A DNA stretch of 64,000 nt from Janthinobacterium sp. GW456P (lineage in GTDB: Bacteria > Pseudomonadota > Gammaproteobacteria > Burkholderiales > Burkholderiaceae_D): positions 54,639 to 118,638 of the forward strand of contig NZ_NEHB01000005.1 of NCBI RefSeq assembly GCF_002127655.1. Direction: 5' to 3'. The notes under the pieces are model-generated. The model saw only the letters and a list, made by a program, of their open reading frames with translations. It had not been told where the DNA came from and searched no databases. Positions within the stretch are counted from its first letter, which is position 1. Each line of letters starts with the position of its first letter. The position numbers and the translations under genes were made by a program. Of this stretch, positions 40,740-49,044 are shown in pieces.

Positions 40740-41147
40740 TTGGAAAAAAAACCAAAAATTATTTTGTCGTCACAAGACCTGGAACGACTGGAAGCGTTGT
40801 TGTATGCCTTGGGTAATAATTTGTCGCCGGACAAGGCTGCCTTGCTCGATGAGCTGGGCCGCGCCGAGGTGCTCGAACCGCAAGAGATTCCCCCGACCGT
40901 CGTGACGATGAATTCCACCGTGCGCTTCACCGTGGAAAACAAGGAGGAATTCTGCCTGACGCTCGTGTATCCGAAGGATGTGGAAGGCCAGGCCGACCGC
41001 ATTTCCGTGCTGGCGCCCGTCGGCAGCGCGCTGCTGGGCCTGTCCGTCGGCGACAGCATGGCCTGGCCCATGCCGGGCGGCGTGGTGAAGGTCAAGATCG
41101 AGGAAATCGTCTATCAGCCTGAACGGGCGGGCGAGTACCACCGCTAA
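40740..41147 (+). CDS. rnk: Nucleoside diphosphate kinase regulator Rnk
   Basis: The 135-residue GreA-like protein binds RNA polymerase. It has a short N-terminal coiled coil (about 10-45) and the C-terminal GreA/FKBP-like fold containing VTMNSTVRFTVE and SVLAPVGSALLGLSVGDSM. A TTG start at 40740, with GAGGA four bases upstream, gives the normal Rnk length. The ATG at 40719 would add seven residues ahead of it and overlap that ribosome site. It is convergent with the ZntB-type transporter across a strong hairpin. Confidence 0.9.
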   Translation: MEKKPKIILSSQDLERLEALLYALGNNLSPDKAALLDELGRAEVLEPQEIPPTVVTMNSTVRFTVENKEEFCLTLVYPKDVEGQADRISVLAPVGSALLGLSVGDSMAWPMPGGVVKVKIEEIVYQPERAGEYHR

Positions 41148-41164
41148 GCGCGGCAAGCAGTGAT

Positions 41165-41188
41165 GGCGGACGGCGCCTGCCGTTCGCC
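41165..41188. terminator. Hairpin terminator between rnk and zntB
   Basis: GGCGGACGGC-GCCT-GCCGTTCGCC forms a 10-bp stem with one G-T pair and a four-base loop in the 65-bp convergent gap. There is no T-run, so it is a probable rather than certain terminator. Confidence 0.5.
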
Positions 41189-41212
41189 TGCCAGGCCGTG
41201 CCGGGACGGAAA

Positions 41213-42241
41213 TTAACTGTTTCGCTGCACGCGCACCACCAGCCACCCCGCCACGACCGTAAATGTGACGATGATGGCGACGATGATCCAGAAGCCCTGC
41301 GGATGCTGGGCCAGCGGAATACCCCCCACATTCATGCCCAGCATGCCGGCGATGATATTGATCGGCAAGGCCAGCACGGTGACGATGGTCAGCACGAACA
41401 GGCTGCGGCTGTTTTCCTCGTTGACGCTGGCGGCAATCTCTTCCTGCAGCAGCTTGATGCGTTCCTGCAGCGAGGACATATCGCTGAGCACCACGGAGAA
41501 TTCCTCCGTCGACTGGCGCAGCTCCAGGCTGTCCAGCTCCGACACCCATGAAGGCGGACGCTGCAGCAGGCGGAACAGGGCGGCCGGTTCCGGCGCCAGC
41601 AGGCGCTGCAGCCGCACCAGCACGCGCCGCATGGCGCCCAGGTCTTCGCGTTTCGGTACCAGGCGCCCGGCCAGCAGGTGATCCTCGATATCGTCGACCC
41701 GCGCCACGGCATCGCGCACGATGTTGACCAGCACGTCGGCCTGGTCGCGCAGCAGATGGATCAGCAGCTCCACCGACGAGCGGATCGGCTCGTGGTTCTT
41801 GATGACGGCCTGGCGCAGGCGCTCGATCGACTGCAGCGGCGCGCGGCGCGCCGTGATGACGAGGTTTTGCGCCACGCTGGCCCACATGGTGGAAATGTCG
41901 GACGCCTCGAACGAGAAATTGTGCACCACGTCGTTGACCACGGCGATCAGGGTGTTTTCCGCCTGCTCGATGCGCGTGGAACGGGAACCCTGGTGCAGGG
42001 TTTCATAGAATTCGTCGGCCAGCTGCGTATGCGCCGTCAGCCATTTTTCGCTGGCGGCATGCGACAGGTTGAAATGCAGCCAGACGAACTCCTGCGCCGG
42101 GCGCGCCGCGCCATTGGCCAGCCAGGCCAGCGCGGCCGCCGAGTCGAGCGCCAGCGGCTGCGCCTCGCGGCCAAACAGGAAGCCCCAGACCAGGCCCGAG
42201 GTGTCCGAGCCGTAGGTAAAACCGGCAGTTTCCATCGCCAT
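41213..42241 (-). CDS. zntB: CorA-family metal transporter, ZntB type
   Basis: The 342-residue protein has a large cytoplasmic alpha/beta domain, long helices (about 160-285) and two C-terminal membrane helices (about 285-305 and 317-337). The invariant GMN motif is in AGMLGMNVGGIPL. The lack of the E-rich CorA loop and the general sequence resemble ZntB, which moves zinc with a proton gradient. Metal choice is inferred. A second ATG at 42235 is also possible. Confidence 0.85.
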   Translation of the reverse strand: MAMETAGFTYGSDTSGLVWGFLFGREAQPLALDSAAALAWLANGAARPAQEFVWLHFNLSHAASEKWLTAHTQLADEFYETLHQGSRSTRIEQAENTLIAVVNDVVHNFSFEASDISTMWASVAQNLVITARRAPLQSIERLRQAVIKNHEPIRSSVELLIHLLRDQADVLVNIVRDAVARVDDIEDHLLAGRLVPKREDLGAMRRVLVRLQRLLAPEPAALFRLLQRPPSWVSELDSLELRQSTEEFSVVLSDMSSLQERIKLLQEEIAASVNEENSRSLFVLTIVTVLALPINIIAGMLGMNVGGIPLAQHPQGFWIIVAIIVTFTVVAGWLVVRVQRNS

Positions 42242-42357
42242 CGTGAATCTTTCTCGCGCAGTGTGATTGATCGTCGCGCGATTTTAATACACGGATATGT
42301 CCGGAAAATGACAAGGCCACCGCGATGGGTGGTCTTGGCGGGAACGACAGCGGCGTA

Positions 42358-43056
42358 TTAGTTGCGATGGGGATTATCGGGGCGGCGGTCGTCGCGGTTC
42401 GGAATGCCGTCGCCGTCGCGGTCGTGGCGGTTGCCATTGTCGCGGTCATAGCGGTTGGGGATGCCGTCGCGGTCGCGGGCGCCGTTCGGGCCCCGTGCCG
42501 ACCAGCGGCCTTGCTCCATCTGCCAGCGGCCGTCGCGCTGGTTCCAGGCGGGCGGCGCATACACGTAGCCGGGGCGTTCGGCGATCCACACGCCCGGCGT
42601 CCAGGCGTAGCGCTGGCTGCGCCATTCCCAGTGGCCGGGCGCCCAGACATAGCCGTGGCGGGCGCGCGGGATGGCTTCGCGGCGCGGTGGCGGCGGGGCG
42701 ATGCGGATCTCGTCATAGCGCACGGGCTGCACCTGCGCGGCGACCCAGCCGCCACGGTCCAGGCGCCAGCGGTTGTTCTCTTGTATCCAGGCGGCGCGGC
42801 GGTACTGGTTGCCGCCCCGTTCGCGCAGCCATTCGCCGCCGGTCCAGACATGGCGCTGGCCATCCCAGTTCCAGTAGCCGGGCGCCCAGACATAGCCGGC
42901 GCGCGGCGCGGGCACGCTTTCAAACCGTGGCGGAGGCGGGGCGTTGCCGACGACAATGCTGACGCCGAGCTGATTCTGTGCCATGGCCTGCGCGGGCAGG
43001 AAGGCCGCGGTGCTGATGGCAAGCATGGCTGCTGCGTAGAGTGTGATGGGTTTCAT
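42358..43056 (-). CDS. YXWGXW-repeat envelope protein with acidic C-terminal repeats
   Basis: The ~232-residue secreted protein has a signal peptide (about 1-27, ending AQAMA). It has tandem aromatic motifs of the [12 protein letters not shown] / [12 protein letters not shown] type, spaced across residues ~55-170, then a C-terminal tail with two DRDGIPNR-like units that resemble thrombospondin type 3 calcium repeats. It is probably periplasmic or outer-membrane associated; function is unknown. Its promoter region shares architecture with the glycine-zipper gene at 59.5 kb. Confidence 0.78.
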   Translation of the reverse strand: MKPITLYAAAMLAISTAAFLPAQAMAQNQLGVSIVVGNAPPPPRFESVPAPRAGYVWAPGYWNWDGQRHVWTGGEWLRERGGNQYRRAAWIQENNRWRLDRGGWVAAQVQPVRYDEIRIAPPPPRREAIPRARHGYVWAPGHWEWRSQRYAWTPGVWIAERPGYVYAPPAWNQRDGRWQMEQGRWSARGPNGARDRDGIPNRYDRDNGNRHDRDGDGIPNRDDRRPDNPHRN

Positions 43057-43086
43057 GTTGTGCTCCATTTCGGTGATTGCGTGAAA

Positions 43087-43141
43087 TGGACTATAGGCGC
43101 TTGCTGGAGGGGAGATCGCCTTTGATTCAACTTATTACAAT
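43087..43141 (-). promoter_or_regulatory. Shared envelope-gene promoter: ATTGTAATAAGTTG element and -10 block
   Basis: On the minus strand ATTGTAATAAGTTG (43141-43128) is followed, with 41 bp between corresponding ends, by TATAGTCCA (43095-43087), 31 bp before the start codon. TTGTAAT and TTGAATC half-sites 10 bp apart fit a tandem response-regulator site. An identical arrangement precedes the glycine-zipper gene. Confidence 0.6.
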
Positions 43142-43142
43142 T

Positions 43143-43180
43143 GACACACTGCTGTGTGTCCGTGTATCCGTGGCGGATAC
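43143..43180. promoter_or_regulatory. Two adjacent perfect dyads
   Basis: GACACAC-TGCT-GTGTGTC (43143-43160) and GTATCCG-TGG-CGGATAC (43164-43180) are perfect 7-bp inverted repeats in tandem. They lie between the small secreted protein gene and the promoter of the YXWGXW gene, all on the minus strand. They could be terminator stems without T-runs or operators. Confidence 0.5.
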
Positions 43181-43245
43181 AAATGGCGGCCTGGCGCGGT
43201 CGTGTTCAGACTGGCGCCAGGCGGCGTGGCGTCGGCATCGGTGGC

Positions 43246-43479
43246 TCACAGGGCGCTGGCGGTGGTGTTGCCCAGCAAGGCCTGGCGTTCCTCGATCAGC
43301 GAGATTTTCTTTTCCTGTTCCGTCAGGCGCTTGGCGCTGACCACCACCACGGGGATGGCGTTCGCTTGCGCCGCGGCGGCGTGCGCGGCCTGCGGCTGCT
43401 TGAAGCTGGCATAGCTGGCGCCGCAGGCGATGGCGACGGCAACGGTAAAGATGGCTTCCATGTTTTTCAGTGTTTTCAT
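43246..43479 (-). CDS. Small secreted hypothetical protein
   Basis: The 77-residue product begins MKTLKNMEAIFTVAVAIACG, a plausible signal peptide or N-terminal anchor (about 1-25). It is followed by an Ala-rich stretch and a charged segment (SAKRLTEQEKKISLIEERQ). AAAGGAACGATC precedes the ATG. It is upstream of, and co-oriented with, the YXWGXW gene but separated by dyads and a promoter. No family is recognised. Confidence 0.6.
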   Translation of the reverse strand: MKTLKNMEAIFTVAVAIACGASYASFKQPQAAHAAAAQANAIPVVVVSAKRLTEQEKKISLIEERQALLGNTTASAL

Positions 43480-43831
43480 GATCGTTCCTTTCGGTGGCGG
43501 GTGGGTATGCATGCACTGTAGCCAAGCGCGCACCGGCGCGCCATGCGCATGCGACCAGCCGTGGTTTTGGCGGGATGGCCTGCAAAAAAACGGCGCTGAA
43601 ATGCCTGCGCGGGCGACCGCTTGAATTGAGGCCTAATTAGCCCTGTATCCGTGCATATGAATGCACTTGCCGCATGGCATTATTTGACACTGCACCGTGT
43701 TGTGCGCCATGTTGCGCACGACCGGCGCACGCGCGGCGCGCGGCGGGTGCCGCGCCGGCTGTCCTGCTAGAATCGGCATGGCAGCCGTGTAGCACACATG
43801 CGCACGCAATCATTCTCATCAGGAGTCACAC
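43480..43831. other. Intergenic region between divergent genes
   Basis: The 352-bp stretch holds no gene. It contains TTGACA (43684-43689) without a good -10 at normal spacing, and a dyad GTTGTGCGC-N6-GCGCACGAC (43699-43722, one G-T pair) that would overlap such a promoter. A TCAGGAG ribosome site lies at its right edge. The promoter of the SPFH-like/kinase unit must lie here. Confidence 0.5.
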
Positions 43832-46171
43832 ATGTTCCAATTGTTTGGTTTTGGCGGCGCCCGCTGCCCGCGCTGCGAGCACAAGAACGGCGCCGCCGCC
43901 GGCTATTGCGCGCAATGCGGCTTGTCGCTGGGCGCCCCCGACAGCGACGCGGTGCTGCATGCCAATCAATGGCATCTTGCTGATGGGCAACTGGCCCTGT
44001 TCTTTGGCGTGCGCGAACTGTCCTCGCTGTTCGGCAGCGCGGCGCGCCGCCTGCAGGTGCCCGCCGAGTCGCGCGCCTGGATCGTGCAATCGGACGCTTT
44101 CACCTTGATACCGGCCGGCGACTATGACAGCGCCGCCTTCTTCGCGCGCCTGCCCGCGCTGCTGCCGGCGCGCCCGGCCGAAGTGCTGATCGCGCGCGCC
44201 GACGCCGTCAGCCTGGAATTCGACTTGCCCGGGCTGGCCAGCACGGAGTTGCTGGATGTGGCCGCATCGCTGCGCGTGGACATCGCGCTGGGCCAGCCCG
44301 ACGCGTTTGCGCGCCAGTTCATGCGCGCGCCGGGCGCCGTCACGCGCGCCCACCTGCACGCCTTGCTGCTGCCGTCCGTGCGCCAGATTGCGCTGGAATT
44401 CATCGGCAGCCGCGCGCTGCGCGAGATGGACGCGAATGCCGACTTGCGGCCCGAATTGAACGAGCGCCTGCAATCGGCCCTGACGCAGCGCCTGGCGCCG
44501 TCCGGCCTGGCCGTGGCGCGCGTGGAAACGCTCAGCCTGCGGCACGACAAGCGCGCGGACAAGGGCGATGCCGGCGCCAGCATCGGCACCCTGTGGCTGG
44601 GCGGCTTGCCGGCGCAGGAACTGGAACAGCAGAGCCTCGAACGCATGAAACAGCTCGACCAGCTGTATGACGAGGAAGAGTGGCAGCGCATCCGCCGCGA
44701 GGAACTGGCGGCGCGCCATGCGCACCGGCGCGCCGAACTGCGGCAGGATGCGACGCTGGAAAAGGCGGAACTGAGCCACCAGGAAGCGGAGCGCCTGCAG
44801 GCGCTGCGCGGGCGCCAGATCGACCTGTATGGGCGCATCCTGGAAGCGAAATCGCGGCGCCAGGCGCTCGACCATGGCGCCGCGCTGGCGCTGGGCGAGC
44901 TGGAACAGGAACTGGCGCAGAAGGGCGCGCAGCGCGCCGATGAAGCGGCCAACTGGGAACACTTGCGGGCGCTGGCCGCCATCAAGATGCGCAGCGAGCT
45001 CGAATTGTCGCAGCTGCACGGGCGCGAACAGATCCAGCTGGCGCAGCAGCGCTTTACGCACCAGGTCCACTTGCAGTCGATCGCGCAGCAAGTGGAAAGC
45101 GCGCTGCTGATCGACGACGAGACGGGCCGCCGCACCCAGCTGGCGCGCCTGCGCCAGGCGGAAGCGGATGCGGCCCAGCGCGAGGCGCAGCTGGAGGCGG
45201 AGCAGCACCAGGCGGCCTGGCAGGGCCTGATGCTGGCGAATGCGGCGCGCAAGCGCGAGGCCGAGCGGGTGCAGGAGTGGGAAGACCAGATGCAGCTGGC
45301 ACGCAAGCGCGAACTGCTGCGCGCCGAGGCGCACAAGGATGAAGCGGCCCAGGTGCAGGCGGCGGAAATCGCGGAAAAGGTGGCGGCGCTGCGGCGCGGC
45401 GGCGCGCGCGAAGACGCCATCGCGCAGCAGGAAAAGCTGCTGCGCACCATCGAGGCGGACGGCGTGCACGCACGCCAGCTGCAGCAGCAATCGCAGCTGG
45501 CGCAGCTCGACGCGCTGGCCATCGAGGAACAGCGCCAGCAGCTGCGCCAGCTGGAACAGGAAGCGCAGTGGCAGCGCGACTTGCTGGCCATGGCGCAGCA
45601 GCGCGAAAGCGATTACGCGCGCTGGAAGGGAGAATATGAAGCGTTGCTGGCGCAGCAGGCGCATGCGGCCGAACTGGCGCGCATCGAGATCGACCGCATC
45701 GAGAAAATCGGCTCGCTGAGCGATACGGGCAAGGTGGCCATGGCCGCCGGGCAGAATGCGGCCGCGCTGGCACAAGTGCTCAAGGTGCAGCTGCAGGCGG
45801 GCATGAGCGCCGAGCAGATTCACGCGCTGGCGGCGCTGGCGGCGGCCGAGAACAGCGTCGCGCCGCTCGACGCGCTGCGCATGGCGCAGGACAGTGTGGC
45901 GCAGGAGCGCAGCTACCTGGAAGGCCAGGCGGAACGCGAACGGCGCCAGCAGCTCGACCTGATCAACCTGCAGAACGCGGCGCACGCGCACGGCCTGTCG
46001 GCGCAGGCGCAGCTGGGCGTGGCCGTGGCGCAGGCGCTGCAGCCGGGCGCTGCTTCTGCCTCCGCCGCGCCAGCATCAGCGCCGGCCCGCTGCAAGAACG
46101 GCCACGCGCAGCGCGCGGGTCACCCGGAAGATAAATTCTGCGCCGCCTGCGGTGTCGCCCTGCAGCCTTGA
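43832..46171 (+). CDS. Zinc-ribbon, SPFH-like, long coiled-coil protein
   Basis: The 779-residue protein begins with a zinc ribbon (CPRC at 12-15, CAQC at 31-34). Residues ~60-235 resemble an SPFH/band-7 fold (AASLRVDIALGQPDAFARQF, then a Gly-containing GLAVARVETLSL). Residues ~240-740 are an almost continuous Ala/Gln/Glu/Arg-rich coiled coil. It ends with a second zinc ribbon (CKNGH near 757, CAAC near 772). It has no signal peptide or membrane helix. It looks like an oligomeric scaffold. The kinase gene starts 19 bp downstream, so the two proteins probably act together. No characterised family with this full architecture is known to me. Confidence 0.85.
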   Translation: MFQLFGFGGARCPRCEHKNGAAAGYCAQCGLSLGAPDSDAVLHANQWHLADGQLALFFGVRELSSLFGSAARRLQVPAESRAWIVQSDAFTLIPAGDYDSAAFFARLPALLPARPAEVLIARADAVSLEFDLPGLASTELLDVAASLRVDIALGQPDAFARQFMRAPGAVTRAHLHALLLPSVRQIALEFIGSRALREMDANADLRPELNERLQSALTQRLAPSGLAVARVETLSLRHDKRADKGDAGASIGTLWLGGLPAQELEQQSLERMKQLDQLYDEEEWQRIRREELAARHAHRRAELRQDATLEKAELSHQEAERLQALRGRQIDLYGRILEAKSRRQALDHGAALALGELEQELAQKGAQRADEAANWEHLRALAAIKMRSELELSQLHGREQIQLAQQRFTHQVHLQSIAQQVESALLIDDETGRRTQLARLRQAEADAAQREAQLEAEQHQAAWQGLMLANAARKREAERVQEWEDQMQLARKRELLRAEAHKDEAAQVQAAEIAEKVAALRRGGAREDAIAQQEKLLRTIEADGVHARQLQQQSQLAQLDALAIEEQRQQLRQLEQEAQWQRDLLAMAQQRESDYARWKGEYEALLAQQAHAAELARIEIDRIEKIGSLSDTGKVAMAAGQNAAALAQVLKVQLQAGMSAEQIHALAALAAAENSVAPLDALRMAQDSVAQERSYLEGQAERERRQQLDLINLQNAAHAHGLSAQAQLGVAVAQALQPGAASASAAPASAPARCKNGHAQRAGHPEDKFCAACGVALQP

Positions 46172-46190
46172 TGGAAGCGTTTCACCCCAG

Positions 46191-48512
46191 ATGATGCAAA
46201 AAGCACGAGACAAACTGCGGGAACTGCGCGCCCTCCACGACGACGGGCTGCTCAGCGAGCAGGAATTTGAACGCCGCAAGAACGCCATCCTCGACGCCGA
46301 GTACGCGCCGCCCGGCGCCGCTCCCGTGGCCACGCCGCTGCCCGTACGCCAGGGCACGGAGCTGGGCTTCATGGTGGGCCAGGAAATCGGCCCGCAGAAC
46401 CGCCGCTACCGGCTCGAACGGCTGATCGGCACGGGTGGCATGGGGCAGGTGTGGCAAGCGACCGACCTGGCCACGCACGCGGAGCTGGGCAGCAGCGAAA
46501 TGGTGGCGCTGAAGATCTTGCCGCCGCAGCTGACGCAAAGCGCCACGCATGCCAAGCTGCTGATCGAGGAAGCGACCCAGGCGAGGAAGCTCGCGCATGA
46601 AAACATCGTGCGCGTCTACGAGTGGGCGCAGGATCCGGCCACGGCCAGCTATTTCATCATCATGGAATGCCTCGATGGCGAAGACCTCGAGCACTATCTG
46701 GCGCGCGAGGGCGCGCTGCCCCTGTCCACCGTGCAGCAACTGCTGCAGCCGGTGGCCGAGGCCCTGTCGTATGCGTGGGAAAAGCACAAGCTGGTGCACC
46801 GCGACATCAAGCCGGGCAATGTCTTCCTGACGGCAAAGGGCGACGTCAAGCTGCTCGACTACGGCATCGCTTCGCGCGTGCGCAATGCGGACAGCAGCCT
46901 GGCGCTGGACATGCCGAATGCGGGCACGCACGGCTACCGTGCGCCCGAGGCCGGCGCCAACCAGCGCCAGCCCAGCCCGCGGCTGGACGTGTATGCGGTG
47001 GCCGTGATGATCTATCAGATGCTCGAAGGGCGCATGCCGTTCGACGACGCGCGCAGCGCCAGCCATCTGCCGTCGGCGCCGCAAGCGCTCAACGCGCAGC
47101 AGTGGCAGGTGCTGCAGAACGGGTTTTCGCTGACGCCCGAATTGCGTCCGCAATCGGTGCAAGCCTTGCTGGAAAACCTGGAGCGCGCGGCCGGGCCGTC
47201 GCCCGAGGAACTGGCGGAGCAGGCGCGCCAGCAGCAGGCGCGCGCGGCGCAGCAGGCGCAGCAACAACGGGAGGCGGCGCTGGCGGCCGAACAGGCCCGC
47301 GAGGCGGCGGCCAAAGAGGCACGTGCGCGCCAGGAAGAACTGGACCAGCGCCGCAAGGCCGAGATCCAGGCCGCCGCGCTGGAAAAGCAGCGGCTCGACA
47401 AGCTGCGCCGGGAACAGGAGGCGCAGCGCCATTTCGAAGCGGAAGAGGCGCGCAAGTTGCGCAAGGAAGCGCTGCGCGGCCAGCTGCGCGCGCGCCGCGA
47501 AGCCGATGCCGCCACGGCCTTGCAGGAACACCAGGAATTGCAGCGCAAGGCCATCGTCGCCAAGGCGGAGGCGGCCTACCGCGCGGAGCAGGAACGGGCG
47601 CGCCGCGAAGAGGCCAGCCGTGCAGCGGCCGCAGCGGCCCCCGCGCCGGTATCCGCGCCTGCGCCGGAAGCGGAACACGCGGAACCGGTGCCCAATGCGG
47701 AAGGCGTCTTGCGCGACGATTTTCTCGATGGCTCGGGACAGGGGCCGGAACTGGTACTGATTCCCAGCGGCCGCTTCCAGATGGGCGCGCACGAGACGGA
47801 ACACAAGGCCGCCATCCAGGCCGGCTCGCAGCAGGCATGGCTCGAGCGCGAGATGCCGCAGCACTGGGTCGGCATCGAGCGCCCGTTCGCGCTGGCGCGC
47901 CATCCCGTCAGCGTGGGCGAATGGCGCGCCTTCGTCAAGGCGACCGGATGGACGGGCGGTTCCGAGACGGACTGGGACAATCCCGGCTTCGTGCAGAACG
48001 AGCAGCACCCGGTGGTGGGCGTAAGCTGGAATGACGCGCAGCTGTACCTGGCGTGGATGAGCGAGCGCACGGGCCGCCGCTATCGCCTGCCCAGCGAAGC
48101 GGAATGGGAATACGCCTGCCGCGCCGGCACGCGCACGGCCTTCAACGTGGGCGATACGATCAGCACCGAGCAAGCCAACTACGACGGCCTGTATGTCTAC
48201 AACGGCGGCCCGCGCGGCGTGTACCGGGGCGGCACCACGCCACTCGGCACGTTCGCGCCGAACTCCTGGGGCCTGTTCGACATGCATGGCAATGTGTGGG
48301 AATGGGTGCAGGACGTGGTGCACGACAATTACGAAGGCGCGCCCGTCGATGGCAGCGCATGGGAAGAGGGCAGCGACAGCAGCCGGCGCATCCTGCGCGG
48401 CGGCTCCTGGCTATACCACCCGCGCTACCTGCGCTCGGCCCTGCGCAACGGCTTTTCCACCGTGCTGTCGAACGATATCGTGGGTTTTCGCGTGGCGCGC
48501 ACGCTCGATTGA
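46191..48512 (+). CDS. SHOCT - Ser/Thr kinase - coiled coil - FGE-fold fusion protein
   Basis: The 773-residue protein opens with a SHOCT-like motif (LRALHDDGLLSEQEFERRK, about 9-28). It has a Hanks-type kinase (about 70-340; IGTGGMGQVW, Lys108, HRDIKPGN with Asp205, DYG at 223-225 in place of DFG, YRAPE), an Ala/Glu/Gln/Arg coiled coil (about 345-490) and a C-terminal FGE-sulfatase fold (about 517-773; HPVVGVSWNDA, RLPSEAEWEYACRAG, GNVWEWVQD). The two FGE catalytic cysteines are replaced by Tyr742 and Leu747, so that domain probably binds ligand rather than oxidises cysteine. The ATG at 46191 is preferred; a GTG at 46152 overlaps the previous gene. Confidence 0.9.
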   Translation: MMQKARDKLRELRALHDDGLLSEQEFERRKNAILDAEYAPPGAAPVATPLPVRQGTELGFMVGQEIGPQNRRYRLERLIGTGGMGQVWQATDLATHAELGSSEMVALKILPPQLTQSATHAKLLIEEATQARKLAHENIVRVYEWAQDPATASYFIIMECLDGEDLEHYLAREGALPLSTVQQLLQPVAEALSYAWEKHKLVHRDIKPGNVFLTAKGDVKLLDYGIASRVRNADSSLALDMPNAGTHGYRAPEAGANQRQPSPRLDVYAVAVMIYQMLEGRMPFDDARSASHLPSAPQALNAQQWQVLQNGFSLTPELRPQSVQALLENLERAAGPSPEELAEQARQQQARAAQQAQQQREAALAAEQAREAAAKEARARQEELDQRRKAEIQAAALEKQRLDKLRREQEAQRHFEAEEARKLRKEALRGQLRARREADAATALQEHQELQRKAIVAKAEAAYRAEQERARREEASRAAAAAAPAPVSAPAPEAEHAEPVPNAEGVLRDDFLDGSGQGPELVLIPSGRFQMGAHETEHKAAIQAGSQQAWLEREMPQHWVGIERPFALARHPVSVGEWRAFVKATGWTGGSETDWDNPGFVQNEQHPVVGVSWNDAQLYLAWMSERTGRRYRLPSEAEWEYACRAGTRTAFNVGDTISTEQANYDGLYVYNGGPRGVYRGGTTPLGTFAPNSWGLFDMHGNVWEWVQDVVHDNYEGAPVDGSAWEEGSDSSRRILRGGSWLYHPRYLRSALRNGFSTVLSNDIVGFRVARTLD

Positions 48513-48645
48513 GCGATTCAGCCTCAAGATGGCGCAGGCGGCCGGTGCCGCGTCCCGTATCGAATGACCAGGTGGCAGGGACGCGGGCTGCGCCAAGCGG
48601 ACAAACGGTGTAAATTGTGGCTTTCCAAACGCACCAAGGAACGCC

Positions 48646-49044
48646 ATGACCATCAAAGCCATCCGCGACCAGTCGCAGCCCATGCGCCACATCGTGCACG
48701 TGCGCGATCACATCATTTCCGCCGACGCCTCGGTGGAGGAGGGCGGCGGCGACGCCGGCCCGTCGCCGCACGACCTGTACGATGCCGCCCTGTCGGCCTG
48801 CAAGGCGCTTACCGTCGTCTGGTACGCCAGACACAAGGGCATCCCCCTGGAACATGTGGAAGTGTCGACCGAGCGCGATGCCAGCGAAGAGCGCAAGGGC
48901 GTGTACCGCCTGGCCGCCACCCTGCACCTGACGGGCGACTTGAGCGACGCGCAGCGCCAGGAATTGCTGGCCGTGGCCGGAAAATGCCCGATCCACAAGC
49001 TGATGACAGCCGTCACCACGGAAATCACGACGGTGCTGGCATGA
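48646..49044 (+). CDS. OsmC family thiol peroxidase-like protein
   Basis: The 132-residue protein has the OsmC fold signatures GPSPHDLYDAALSACKALTV and GKCPIHKLM, supplying both conserved catalytic cysteines. It probably reduces organic hydroperoxides. AAGGAACGCC precedes the ATG. Its stop overlaps the pirin start (ATGA), so the two form an operon. Confidence 0.88.
   Translation: MTIKAIRDQSQPMRHIVHVRDHIISADASVEEGGGDAGPSPHDLYDAALSACKALTVVWYARHKGIPLEHVEVSTERDASEERKGVYRLAATLHLTGDLSDAQRQELLAVAGKCPIHKLMTAVTTEITTVLA

Noticed and set aside
42358-42700. Short tandem GC-rich repeats in the 3' part of the YXWGXW gene as a possible non-coding repeat array
   Set aside because: They are explained by repeated DRDGIPNR-like and YVWAPG protein motifs in the coding frame.
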